A stretch of DNA of 35,710 nt. Origin: Candidatus Staskawiczbacteria bacterium RIFCSPHIGHO2_01_FULL_39_25 (lineage in GTDB: Bacteria; Patescibacteriota; Minisyncoccia; Minisyncoccales; Staskawiczbacteraceae). A model generated the notes under the pieces. The model had not been told where the DNA came from. It saw only the letters and a list, made by a program, of their open reading frames with translations, and did no database searches. This document shows, in pieces, positions 6,782-14,600 of the stretch (within the stretch, counting starts at the first letter, position 1; each line of letters opens with the position of its first letter). The position numbers and the translations under genes were made by a program. The stretch is taken from assembly GCA_001820095.1 (NCBI GenBank), contig MHOO01000011.1:65958-101667 (forward strand). The letters run 5' to 3'.

Positions 6782-7717
6782 ATGATTATTTTTCTCTACG
6801 GACAAGACTCCTACCGGTCAAAGCAGAAGCTTGATGAAATAGTAGGCCATTACAAAAAAGTCCACAAAAGCGGGCTTAATTTAATATACTTGGATGCCCA
6901 GCAGAAGGATTTTTCAGATTTCTATAGCCATTTTAAGGTTTCCTCAATGTTCACCGAGAAGAAACTGATTGTTTTAAAAAATGTATTTTTAAACAAAAAA
7001 TTCCAGGAAGATTTTTTAAAAGAAATTAAACAGATAGAATCTTTTAAAGATATTGTGGTGGTTTACGAAGACCAAGAGCCAGACCAACGCTTGAAAATTT
7101 TTAAAGTGTTAACCAAAGAGTGCAAGTTGCAGGATTTTAAGCTGCTAGACGGTAAAAATTTAAAACTGTGGGCATTGAAAGAAATTGAAAACCGCGGGGC
7201 AAAAATTAATATGGATGCCACAGATTTACTGATAATCTATACAGGAAATAATTTATGGCAACTTTCCAATGAAATAAAAAAATTATCAGATTATAAAAAA
7301 GGCGCTGTTATTAAAAAAGAGGATGTAGCATTGCTGGTAAGGCCGAGGATTGAGGTGGATATTTTTAAAACCATAGATGCGTTAGCCCAAAAAAATAAAC
7401 AGCAGGCTTTTCATTTTATCCATACCCACTTAGATAACGGGGAAAGCCCGTTGTATCTGCTTTCCATGGTTGCCTACCAGTGCAAGAATCTGCTCATTGT
7501 CAAAGAATTGGCGGAGCAGGGCTTAATGTACGCCTCTATTGTGAAACGAAGCGGACTTCACCCCTTTGTGGTAAAAAAAAATTATTTCCAGTGCAGCAAA
7601 TTTTCTTTGCCAGAACTTAAGGCTATTTACCATAAAATTTTCCAAACAGATCTAGCCATTAAAACCGGTAAAGTGGAAGCCGAAACCGCCCTAGATTTAC
7701 TCATTTCGCAAATCTAA
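6782..7717 (+). CDS. holA: DNA polymerase III delta subunit (clamp loader)
   Basis: HolA opens the sliding clamp during clamp loading. The protein starts 'MIIFLYGQDSYRSKQKLDEIV', typical of the delta family, with 'SSMFTEKKLIVLKN' and the later 'GAKINMDATDLLIIYTGNNLWQLSNEIKKL', 'VEVDIFKTIDAL'-like and C-terminal 'LDLLISQI' segments of the family. I moved the start from 6749 to the ATG at 6782 (311 aa) because 6749 lies inside the preceding terminator. TATAAT at 6767-6772 is only 9 bases before this ATG, with TTGGTG 17 bases further up, so the mRNA probably has almost no leader. It is followed by a terminator shared with the convergent rpsT. Confidence 0.9.
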   Translation: MIIFLYGQDSYRSKQKLDEIVGHYKKVHKSGLNLIYLDAQQKDFSDFYSHFKVSSMFTEKKLIVLKNVFLNKKFQEDFLKEIKQIESFKDIVVVYEDQEPDQRLKIFKVLTKECKLQDFKLLDGKNLKLWALKEIENRGAKINMDATDLLIIYTGNNLWQLSNEIKKLSDYKKGAVIKKEDVALLVRPRIEVDIFKTIDALAQKNKQQAFHFIHTHLDNGESPLYLLSMVAYQCKNLLIVKELAEQGLMYASIVKRSGLHPFVVKKNYFQCSKFSLPELKAIYHKIFQTDLAIKTGKVEAETALDLLISQI

Positions 7718-7737
7718 AGCGACACTAATTTAGTTCC

Positions 7738-7769
7738 AGCAAAAAATCCGTCGTGGCGGATTTTTTGCT
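7738..7769. terminator. Bidirectional terminator between holA and rpsT
   Basis: AGCAAAAAATCCG / CGGATTTTTTGCT is a perfect 13-base stem with a 6-base loop. It carries A-runs on one side and T-runs on the other, so it can end transcripts from both convergent genes. Confidence 0.9.
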
Positions 7770-7792
7770 ACGAGTACTATTGTATATAATTA

Positions 7793-8059
7793 TTACTTAA
7801 AAGATTTATCTATTAGTTTAGCCAATCTAGACTTCTTCCTTGAGGCATTATTCTTTTTTATAATTCCCACCTTTGCGGCCTTATCTAGTATCTCATAGAC
7901 CTTAGGCAAAAGCTCTTTGGCTTCTTTTGCCTTTTTTTGCGCAACAAAAGCGCGCGCCTCTTTGAGAAGGCTTTTCATTTTATTGATGTATATGAGGTTC
8001 CTGGCTCTTCGTGTCTTATTTTGCCGGATTGCCTTTTTCGCTGATTTTATGATTGCCAT
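7793..8059 (-). CDS. rpsT: 30S ribosomal protein S20 (bS20)
   Basis: An 88-residue basic protein with the S20 signature: 'MAIIKSAKKAIRQNKTRRARN', then 'KMKSLLKEARAFV', 'LPKVYEILDKAAKVGIIKKNNASRKKSRLAKLI'. The NAxRkKSRL motif is diagnostic. S20 binds the 5' domain of 16S rRNA early in 30S assembly. It stands alone with a good promoter (-35 TTGCAA, 17 bases, -10 TATATT) giving a short leader of about 23 bases without a clear SD. It converges on holA. Confidence 0.97.
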   Translation of the reverse strand: MAIIKSAKKAIRQNKTRRARNLIYINKMKSLLKEARAFVAQKKAKEAKELLPKVYEILDKAAKVGIIKKNNASRKKSRLAKLIDKSFK

Positions 8060-8088
8060 CTTAGTTCAAGAATTATTTAATAAGTCTT

Positions 8089-8117
8089 AATATATCAGAT
8101 AATAATTAATTTTGCAA
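8089..8117 (-). promoter_or_regulatory. rpsT promoter
   Basis: On the minus strand TTGCAA (8112-8117), 17 bases, TATATT (8089-8094). It sits immediately after the terminator of the upstream coiled-coil gene. Confidence 0.75.
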
Positions 8118-8132
8118 TATTTACAATAAAAG

Positions 8133-8163
8133 AGGCACAAATTGGTTAGACCAATTTGTGCCT
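8133..8163 (-). terminator. Terminator of the 8205-8567 gene
   Basis: A perfect 14-base stem AGGCACAAATTGGT / ACCAATTTGTGCCT with a 3-base loop. On the minus strand it is followed by CTTTTATT. Confidence 0.85.
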
Positions 8164-8204
8164 TTGTCTTCTCCTTATTCCTAAGGATTAAGTGCCTTCC
8201 TGAT

Positions 8205-8567
8205 TTATCCGAGAAGATTTTCAAGTTCTTGGATTTTTTCTTTGAGAGCTTTATCGTGTCGGATATGTTCTTGGACAAATGCTTCATTTTCTATTTTGAG
8301 GGTATTTCGTTCTTGTCGAAGAGGTGCGATCTCCTGTTCAAGAGAGGCTTTCTCTTGTTTTAAGATAATAATTCTGGATTGTAACTCTTCTATGCTTCTC
8401 ATCAACTTTTCAGGAACTTCCCTAAGGATATTTACTCTTTCATTCAACTCTTTAATATACTCTATGGCTGCCACAATACCTTGTTGCTCATCTAGCTTAA
8501 ATCTTTTCTTAACAATCCTCAATAGGATATTAAGGATAAAATCAATGATTTTTTGCAGAAACCACAT
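8205..8567 (-). CDS. Small membrane-anchored coiled-coil protein (EHIRH motif)
   Basis: A 120-residue protein of unknown function. Residues 1-24 (MWFLQKIIDFILNILLRIVKKRF) form a hydrophobic/amphipathic anchor followed by positive charges, so the rest should be cytoplasmic. Residues about 35-118 are almost continuous coiled coil with Leu/Ile heptads. Near the C terminus is 'VQEHIRHDKALKEKIQELENLL'; the EHIRH pentapeptide recurs in the neighbouring gene 8694-9050 at a similar distance from the end. It has its own promoter (TTGAAA-N17-TAGATT) and terminator. No strong SD is visible before the ATG at 8567. Confidence 0.75.
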   Translation of the reverse strand: MWFLQKIIDFILNILLRIVKKRFKLDEQQGIVAAIEYIKELNERVNILREVPEKLMRSIEELQSRIIILKQEKASLEQEIAPLRQERNTLKIENEAFVQEHIRHDKALKEKIQELENLLG

Positions 8568-8606
8568 AAGAGCCGCCAGTTGATTTAAGGAGCAAATTTT
8601 GTAATT

Positions 8607-8635
8607 AATCTAACATGTATCTGAGTTATTTTCAA
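8607..8635 (-). promoter_or_regulatory. Promoter of the 8205-8567 gene
   Basis: Minus strand TTGAAA (8630-8635), 17 bases, TAGATT (8607-8612), with a TG one base before the -10 (extended -10). Confidence 0.7.
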
Positions 8636-8651
8636 CTAATATAAAAAATAA

Positions 8652-8680
8652 GCGCGAATGAGTATGAAATCTCATCGCGC
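8652..8680 (-). terminator. Terminator of the 8694-9050 gene
   Basis: On the minus strand GCGCGATGAG pairs with CTCAT(T)CGCGC with one bulge, followed by TTATTTTTTAT. Confidence 0.8.
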
Positions 8681-8693
8681 CTTAGGCCCATAA

Positions 8694-9050
8694 TTAGCTT
8701 TTCGTCGGAGAGAGTTTTTCTAGTAGATCTTTCATTCTTTTCTCTATTGCTCCAAGGGTTTGCATCATGTCGCCATGATGTCTTATGTGTTCTTTTATTC
8801 TCGCTTCTTTTTTTTCTTCCTGTGTTCTTATATCTTCTTCAAGTTTTTTTCTTGCTTCAAGCAAGTTATTTGTTTCCTTCTCAAGCTTATTAAGTAGTTT
8901 TGGGAGCTCCTCTTTAATAATTTTCTCCATCTGCTTATGTTCGGCAATATATGCCCCTGATACAATTTGGTTATCTTGTTGGGCCGATTCAATTGTTTCA
9001 TTGCTTGATTCTGAAGCAGTAGCCATATTTGGAGCTGTTGTATTTTCCAC
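8694..9050 (-). CDS. Small soluble coiled-coil protein (EHIRH motif), GTG start
   Basis: A 118-residue acidic/basic coiled-coil protein of unknown function with no membrane segment. The first ~35 residues are Ser/Thr/Ala/Glu-rich and probably disordered; residues about 38-115 are predicted coiled coil. 'RIKEHIRHHGDMM' repeats the EHIRH motif of the adjacent gene, but with different codons, so this is not a fresh DNA duplication. The GTG at 9050 is chosen because AAGGAG lies 6 bases upstream. The promoter is TTGACA-N17-TATCCT on the minus strand, divergent from the J-domain gene. The shared motif and adjacency suggest the two proteins meet the same partner or each other. Confidence 0.75.
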   Translation of the reverse strand: MENTTAPNMATASESSNETIESAQQDNQIVSGAYIAEHKQMEKIIKEELPKLLNKLEKETNNLLEARKKLEEDIRTQEEKKEARIKEHIRHHGDMMQTLGAIEKRMKDLLEKLSPTKS

Positions 9051-9088
9051 AAAAATCTCCTTAAAAAGAACTGTTCGTTACCTTCTAG

Positions 9089-9117
9089 AGGATACTACAC
9101 TATTACTTTATTGTCAA
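9089..9117 (-). promoter_or_regulatory. Promoter of the 8694-9050 gene
   Basis: Minus strand TTGACA (9112-9117), 17 bases, TATCCT (9089-9094), followed by a leader with SD AAGGAG (9057-9062). Confidence 0.7.
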
Positions 9118-9121
9118 CATT

Positions 9122-9149
9122 TTGATAAGTATTTTATAAATGTTATAAT
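9122..9149 (+). promoter_or_regulatory. Promoter of the J-domain gene
   Basis: TTGATA (9122-9127), 16 bases, TATAAT (9144-9149), 24 bases before the ATG. It lies back to back with the minus-strand promoter at 9089-9117. Confidence 0.7.
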
Positions 9150-9173
9150 TTAGTATTAAATACTTTAATCCAC

Positions 9174-11612
9174 ATGAGTGAAATACCAAAACAAGACAAT
9201 GAAGGCGATTTGGTTGATAGGCAAAATAAAACACAAGAGGCTCAAGCCAAAAATGTTTTAGATTTAGTTAATCAATCTGTCAGTCTAGCCCAAGAAAAAT
9301 CCTTACCGCCCCTATCTGAAACTAAAGGTTTAAAAACAGAAAAAAAATTGACTATTTCTGAACTTAGAGCGGATTTGGGTTTGCCGGAAAATGCTTCTAT
9401 AAATGATATAGCAAATGAATTATACGAAGCCATTAGTACTACTATTTCTCTGGATGATCCCGAAAAAGTTCAAAAAGATAAGCGACTCGATAAGATTGTA
9501 GAAATATGCGATGGTTTTGGCATAGATGTCGAAGAGTTAGATATAAGAGAAAAAACAGAAACATTATTTAGCTTAAAGAAAGCTCTATTAAAAAAAGATA
9601 AAGAAGGAAAAAAGGAAACAAAATTAGATATATCAGATATGGGAGATACGGTTGAAAGAATGCCTGTGCCAGAAAAAAAACCTAAACAAGAAACTCCTGA
9701 TTATTATAAAATTTTAGATGTTGGCGCAGATACCACTATAGAACACATTAATAGAGCCTATGGGTTGCGTTCAGACGAGATCGAAAATGATTTCAAAGAT
9801 AATATAATTGATCGAGCAAAATACTTAAAGAAAATGTCCCAATTAGTAGAAGCTCATGATGTTCTTGTAAATCCAAAAAAGCGCGCTGAATACGATGAGC
9901 AAACTGCTAAGAAGCCAGAAGCCGGAACACCTGTAGAGGCTGGGACTGAAGCTCCTCCAGAGCCAGTTGAACCCCCAGTTAAAAAAGCCAAAAAAACTCC
10001 TTTAGCTAAAAAATGGGACACGTTAAAAGAATTACGAGAGCGCTATAAAAATGAACCTGATGAAGCCACCAAGAAATCTCTTTCAGAGCAATGGAAAAGT
10101 TTATACAAAGAATTTACAGAATTTTATAAGGAGGAAACCGGAAGAGAATTAAGGGATGATATTAAGGAAAAAGCTACGTCAAAACCCGGAGTGCGTTTTA
10201 TGAAAGTAGAGCAATATCGTGAGATGTTGGAGAAAAAGGCTGCCCAAGAATTAAAAAAAGAAGAGCCAGAAATTAGAAAAAAAGTTCAAGAAGACAGGCA
10301 CAGCCGTTTTATAAAAGAAAGTTTTGATAAGATTCCTAATCCTAATAAAGAAAAGTATAAAAATGAAAAAGGAGAAATAGATATAAAAGAATATGAAAAA
10401 GAACTGGATGACCAAAGGGACAGAGCTAATAAAGAGCTAGAAAGACATGGCGTTGAGCTATCAAAAGATGTGTTTTATGAATTGATGCGCAGAGGATATC
10501 AAGCCAAGGACATTAAAGGCAAGTTGCTGGAAAAGGATGAAGGCAGAGCTGTGGTAATCGGATTAACTGGAGTTGTTGCCGTAGGGAGTGTAGTAACTAT
10601 GGGTCTTTTTGGAGGTATCGTTGGCGGAGGAGCGGCAGCCCTTAGCACATTCGGCGAAAAATTTTTAAGCAAGAGGCTTTATGGGGGTGTTAAAATACCT
10701 TCTACTGAAAAACCAGGGGAAACATTATCTCAAGAAGAGCTTGAACTTTTAGTCCAAAAAATAGAAAGAGAAAGCCAAAAATCCCTAGAAGAAGAAGTTG
10801 AAAAAGCGATACACTTTAGAGATGAAGAAAAAAAGCAGGAAATTATTAAAAAAATTAAGAAAGGCAAAAAGAGATTTAATGGAATAAAGAATGAAGCTAC
10901 GGATAATATAGTAAGTCAGGCAGTTGTGGATGGCAAGAAATCAAAAGAGACCTTGCCGAAGGTAGCTACCCTTGAGGAAGCTTATGAGTTGCTGACTGAG
11001 AATGAGAAAAAGACTATAGATGATAGTCGGGAAGCCGTGAAAAAATTCTTTGAGGATCACGATACCTCAAAAGAATCACTAAAGATATTAAAGGGTATCT
11101 TAGAAGATAAAAAAGAATCACCGTTATGGGAAATATCTAATGTAAAAAAGCGCCGGGAAAAAATAGTCACACTGCTTTCAAAGGAAGTAAACAACAAGGT
11201 TAAGCAATTGAGAAAAGAAGAAAGATTATCTTCTCAAAAAGATAAAAGGGAGCCAGTAGAAAAACTAAATCCAAGCGAAGGAGAAAATCGTAATATAGAG
11301 TTTACCTCAGAAGAACTGGAGGCTTTAAAAAATAGGGGAAATGCAGATAATCCATTGGAAGTTTCAAAACCAGTATCTGTACCAGAAAACAAAGAAGATA
11401 TGGAAAAAGTAAAAAGTGAATTCGGTGTTGAATTCTCAAAAGATGCATATAATGAATTAGAAAAGTTTAAATATATTCCCCAAAAAGCGAAAAAAATAGA
11501 CAATAAAATAGTAATTCCATATGTAGATCCAAGTCAAGACTGGTTAATAGATATAAGTGAATTTGAATCTAATATGCAACATATACTGAAAAACATAGAT
11601 CAGAGTAAATAA
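9174..11612 (+). CDS. Large protein with degenerate J domain and glycine-rich hydrophobic segment
   Basis: An 812-residue, highly charged protein. Residues about 176-246 resemble a DnaJ domain: 'PDYYKILDVGADTTIEHINRAYGLR', a long second helix pair, and 'LVEAHDVLVNPKKRAEYDE', matching the helix I and helix IV consensus. The HPD tripeptide needed to stimulate Hsp70 is absent ('LRSDEIEND' stands in its place), so canonical DnaK stimulation is unlikely. A Pro-rich linker follows, then long Lys/Glu-rich helical regions. A hydrophobic Gly/Val/Ala stretch about residues 462-495 ('VVIGLTGVVAVGSVVTMGLF...') may insert in the membrane. It has its own promoter and terminator and faces the two EHIRH coiled-coil genes across a shared divergent promoter region. 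I do not recognise a named family; the function is unknown. Confidence 0.7.
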   Translation: MSEIPKQDNEGDLVDRQNKTQEAQAKNVLDLVNQSVSLAQEKSLPPLSETKGLKTEKKLTISELRADLGLPENASINDIANELYEAISTTISLDDPEKVQKDKRLDKIVEICDGFGIDVEELDIREKTETLFSLKKALLKKDKEGKKETKLDISDMGDTVERMPVPEKKPKQETPDYYKILDVGADTTIEHINRAYGLRSDEIENDFKDNIIDRAKYLKKMSQLVEAHDVLVNPKKRAEYDEQTAKKPEAGTPVEAGTEAPPEPVEPPVKKAKKTPLAKKWDTLKELRERYKNEPDEATKKSLSEQWKSLYKEFTEFYKEETGRELRDDIKEKATSKPGVRFMKVEQYREMLEKKAAQELKKEEPEIRKKVQEDRHSRFIKESFDKIPNPNKEKYKNEKGEIDIKEYEKELDDQRDRANKELERHGVELSKDVFYELMRRGYQAKDIKGKLLEKDEGRAVVIGLTGVVAVGSVVTMGLFGGIVGGGAAALSTFGEKFLSKRLYGGVKIPSTEKPGETLSQEELELLVQKIERESQKSLEEEVEKAIHFRDEEKKQEIIKKIKKGKKRFNGIKNEATDNIVSQAVVDGKKSKETLPKVATLEEAYELLTENEKKTIDDSREAVKKFFEDHDTSKESLKILKGILEDKKESPLWEISNVKKRREKIVTLLSKEVNNKVKQLRKEERLSSQKDKREPVEKLNPSEGENRNIEFTSEELEALKNRGNADNPLEVSKPVSVPENKEDMEKVKSEFGVEFSKDAYNELEKFKYIPQKAKKIDNKIVIPYVDPSQDWLIDISEFESNMQHILKNIDQSK

Positions 11613-11616
11613 TAAT

Positions 11617-11646
11617 AAAAAAGTAACCTAGCTAGGTTACTTTTTT
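11617..11646. terminator. Bidirectional palindromic terminator (J-domain gene / uvrB)
   Basis: A 30-base perfect palindrome: A6 then GTAACCTAGCTAGGTTAC then T6. It ends both convergent transcripts, lying 5 bases past one stop and 1 base before the other. Confidence 0.92.
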
Positions 11647-11647
11647 A

Positions 11648-14600
11648 TTAGGAGTTTTTATTCTCTAACTTTTGTATAAGATCTCGTAATTCGACAGCGC
11701 GTTCAAAATCAAGATTTTTTGCGGCTATTTTCATTTCTTTTTCCAGGAGTTTTTTGTCATGGACCAAAGCAAATTCTGATTCCACATCTTCCTTTTTTGA
11801 AAAGCCCCAGTCGCGAATGTCTTTGATAATTGCTTGCGGGGTTATGTTATGTTTTTTGTTGTAGGCTTGTTGGATTTTTCTTCTTCGGTTTATTTCATCT
11901 ATGGCTGACTTCATAGACATGGTGGTCTTGTCGGCATACAAAATAATTCTGCCATTGGGATGCCGTGCCGCCCGGCCCATGGTTTGAATCAACGTAGTCT
12001 TATTCCTTAAAAAACCTTCTTTGTCGGCGTCCAAAATGGCTACTAATGAAACCTCTGGCAAATCCAGTCCTTCCCGCAACAGATTGATTCCTACCAACAC
12101 ATCATACTTACCTCTCCTAAAATCATTTAAAATTTCGGGGCGCTGCATCGTTTTTACTTCAGAATGCAGGTACTGCGTTTTTATTTTATGGTCAACTAAA
12201 TAGTCTGAAATTTCTTCGGCTAGTCGTTTGGTTAACGTAATGACGAGCACCCTATGTTTTTTGGCAACCTCTTTTCCAATCTCGGCGATCAAATCTTTAA
12301 TTTGGTTTTCAGTTTTTTTAATTTCTATGGAAGGTTCCAGCAATCCGGTTGGCCTTACTAATTGCTCTATAATATGTTTCCCAGACTTTTCCTTTTCGTA
12401 ATCAGCGGGTGTTGCGGAAACATAAATAGTTTGCTCTTGGCGTTCCTGGAATTCTTTAAAGGTAAGCGGCCGGTTGTCTACCGCCGAAGGAAGCCTGAAT
12501 CCGTAGTTAATCAACGTTTCTTTCCGTATTCTGTCTTGTACGGACATGGCCCGTATCTGCGAGGTAGAAATATGAGATTCATCAATGAACATTAAAAAAC
12601 CGTTTTGATTGGCGTGCTTAAAATAATCAACCAAAGAAAATGGGGGCGACCCTGGTTTCCTAAACTCCAGCTGGCTTGAGTAATTTTCTATGCCATGGCA
12701 CCAGCCGGTTTCTTTAAGCATTTCCAAATCATAATTTGTTTTTTGTTCCAGCCGCTGGGCTTCTACCAATTTTTTTTGTTTTTGCAAAACCTTTAATCTT
12801 TCTTGAAGCTCCAGTTTTATATTTTCAATAGCAATGTTTATTTTATTTTGAGGCGCAACCCAGAAGGTGGCGGGAAAGAGTGTGAATTTTGAATTATGAA
12901 TTATGAATTTTGAATTTGGCCCAGAAGGCGATTCAAATATGTTATGTATTTTATCTCCGGAAAATTCTACCCTAACTATTTTTTCTCCCGTTACCAGGTA
13001 AATTTCAACCATTTCCCCCCGTACGCGGAAGGTCGCAGGCTTAAAATCAATGTCATTCCTTTTATACTGCATGGCAATAAGGTGTGAGATGAATTCCTTG
13101 CGGGTGATTTTCTGGTTTGCTTTAATTTCCAGGGAAACGCTTTGATAGTTTTCCGGCGAGCCGATGTTGTAAATGCAAGATACGGAAGCCACCACAATCG
13201 CATCTTTGCGCGAAAGCACATCTTGAGCGGCAGCGTGGCGAAGGCGGTCTATTTCCTCGTTTATCTTTGCATCTTTTTCTATGTAGGTGTCCGTTTGGGG
13301 AATATAGGCTTCTGGCTGGTAATAATCATAGTAAGAAACAAAATAGTGCACGCCGTTATTCGGGAAAAATTCCTTGAATTCCTGGTAAAGTTGGGCCGCG
13401 AGAGTTTTGTTACAAGCTACTATGAGCGTAGGTTTTTTCACTTCATTTATTACATTTGCCATAGTGAATGTATTATGCGCAAATAATCCTCCAAAACCAG
13501 CAAGAAAGGTTTCATTTCCCTTGACTGCAAAATCATAGACATAGGGACATTGTGAAGCTACTTCTTTAATTTCGGCAATTTTTAACCAGTGGCAGTTGAG
13601 AAGACTTTTTAGCTCATTAACCTCATTACTTTTTCCAGAAACTTTTACTAAACAGTTGATTATTTTTTCAAAAGTTTGTTTTCTAGGATTATTAATGCCA
13701 AGTTCAACGGAATTTAAAGTGCCCTGTACTACGCCCGCCATTTCTGAAAAAACTCTTTGAGAAATTTTTAAAGACGTCCTAAGTTTTTTTATTTGCGGAC
13801 CAACATCGGGAATAATATCAACGTTACTTCCTTTGGTGGTGTTATATAATGTTATTAAATTTTTTTGTTTTCTTGGCAGTGAAAATCCAATACATTTTTT
13901 AAATTTTTCTAAATTTTCTTTTCCTGAAATGGTAATATAATAATAGTAACTTCCTTTATGGTAAAGAGAGTTAGTGGCATGGCTCCATCTTTTGTTAATT
14001 CGAGCCCATATGCCAAACCGCAAAAGAGCATAACTAATATCAGAAGCAAGTTGCTTGCTTGCAGTTGGAGCTACCACCTCTCCACTTTTGGGAAAGGCGC
14101 CCCCATCACCATTAAAATAAGTTTGAAGCAAAACTGCAAGTTGTTTTTGCGAAAGATCTGGCCAGAAAGAAGGCAGTTTTTTAGAGCGGGAATTACTTCC
14201 CAAAAGAGAAACTAAAAATTCAGTATGAATTTTAGATGTAATGTTAAAATCGCATTTTCTGTATTTTCCTCGATGGTAGTTTAGCGAAAGTTTTTTAAGG
14301 GTATTCCTTAAGTCTTTTTGGATGTATTTTTCTGCTGCACTGATAGTGAAAAACCTTGATTTCGGTTCACCGTGTCCTTCTGCAATATAGTAACCCATTA
14401 ATTTTAGCCACTCCTCGGTTAGTGGGACTTTTCCCGGTAAACTGTAGTTATGGATTTGAGAGCCAACAACTATTTTATTAAAATCTTCTAAACAAGTATC
14501 AATTTTGAATTCTCGGCTTATTTGATCAATCGTTGAAATGGGCATTCCACAGTAAGCTCCATGCATAATCTGGTAAACCTTATGCCTGGGGAAAGCGTAA

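Noticed and set aside
8087-8287. 66-aa minus-strand ORF with Cys-rich end
   Set aside because: It spans the terminator and rpsT promoter and is an alternate frame of the coiled-coil gene.
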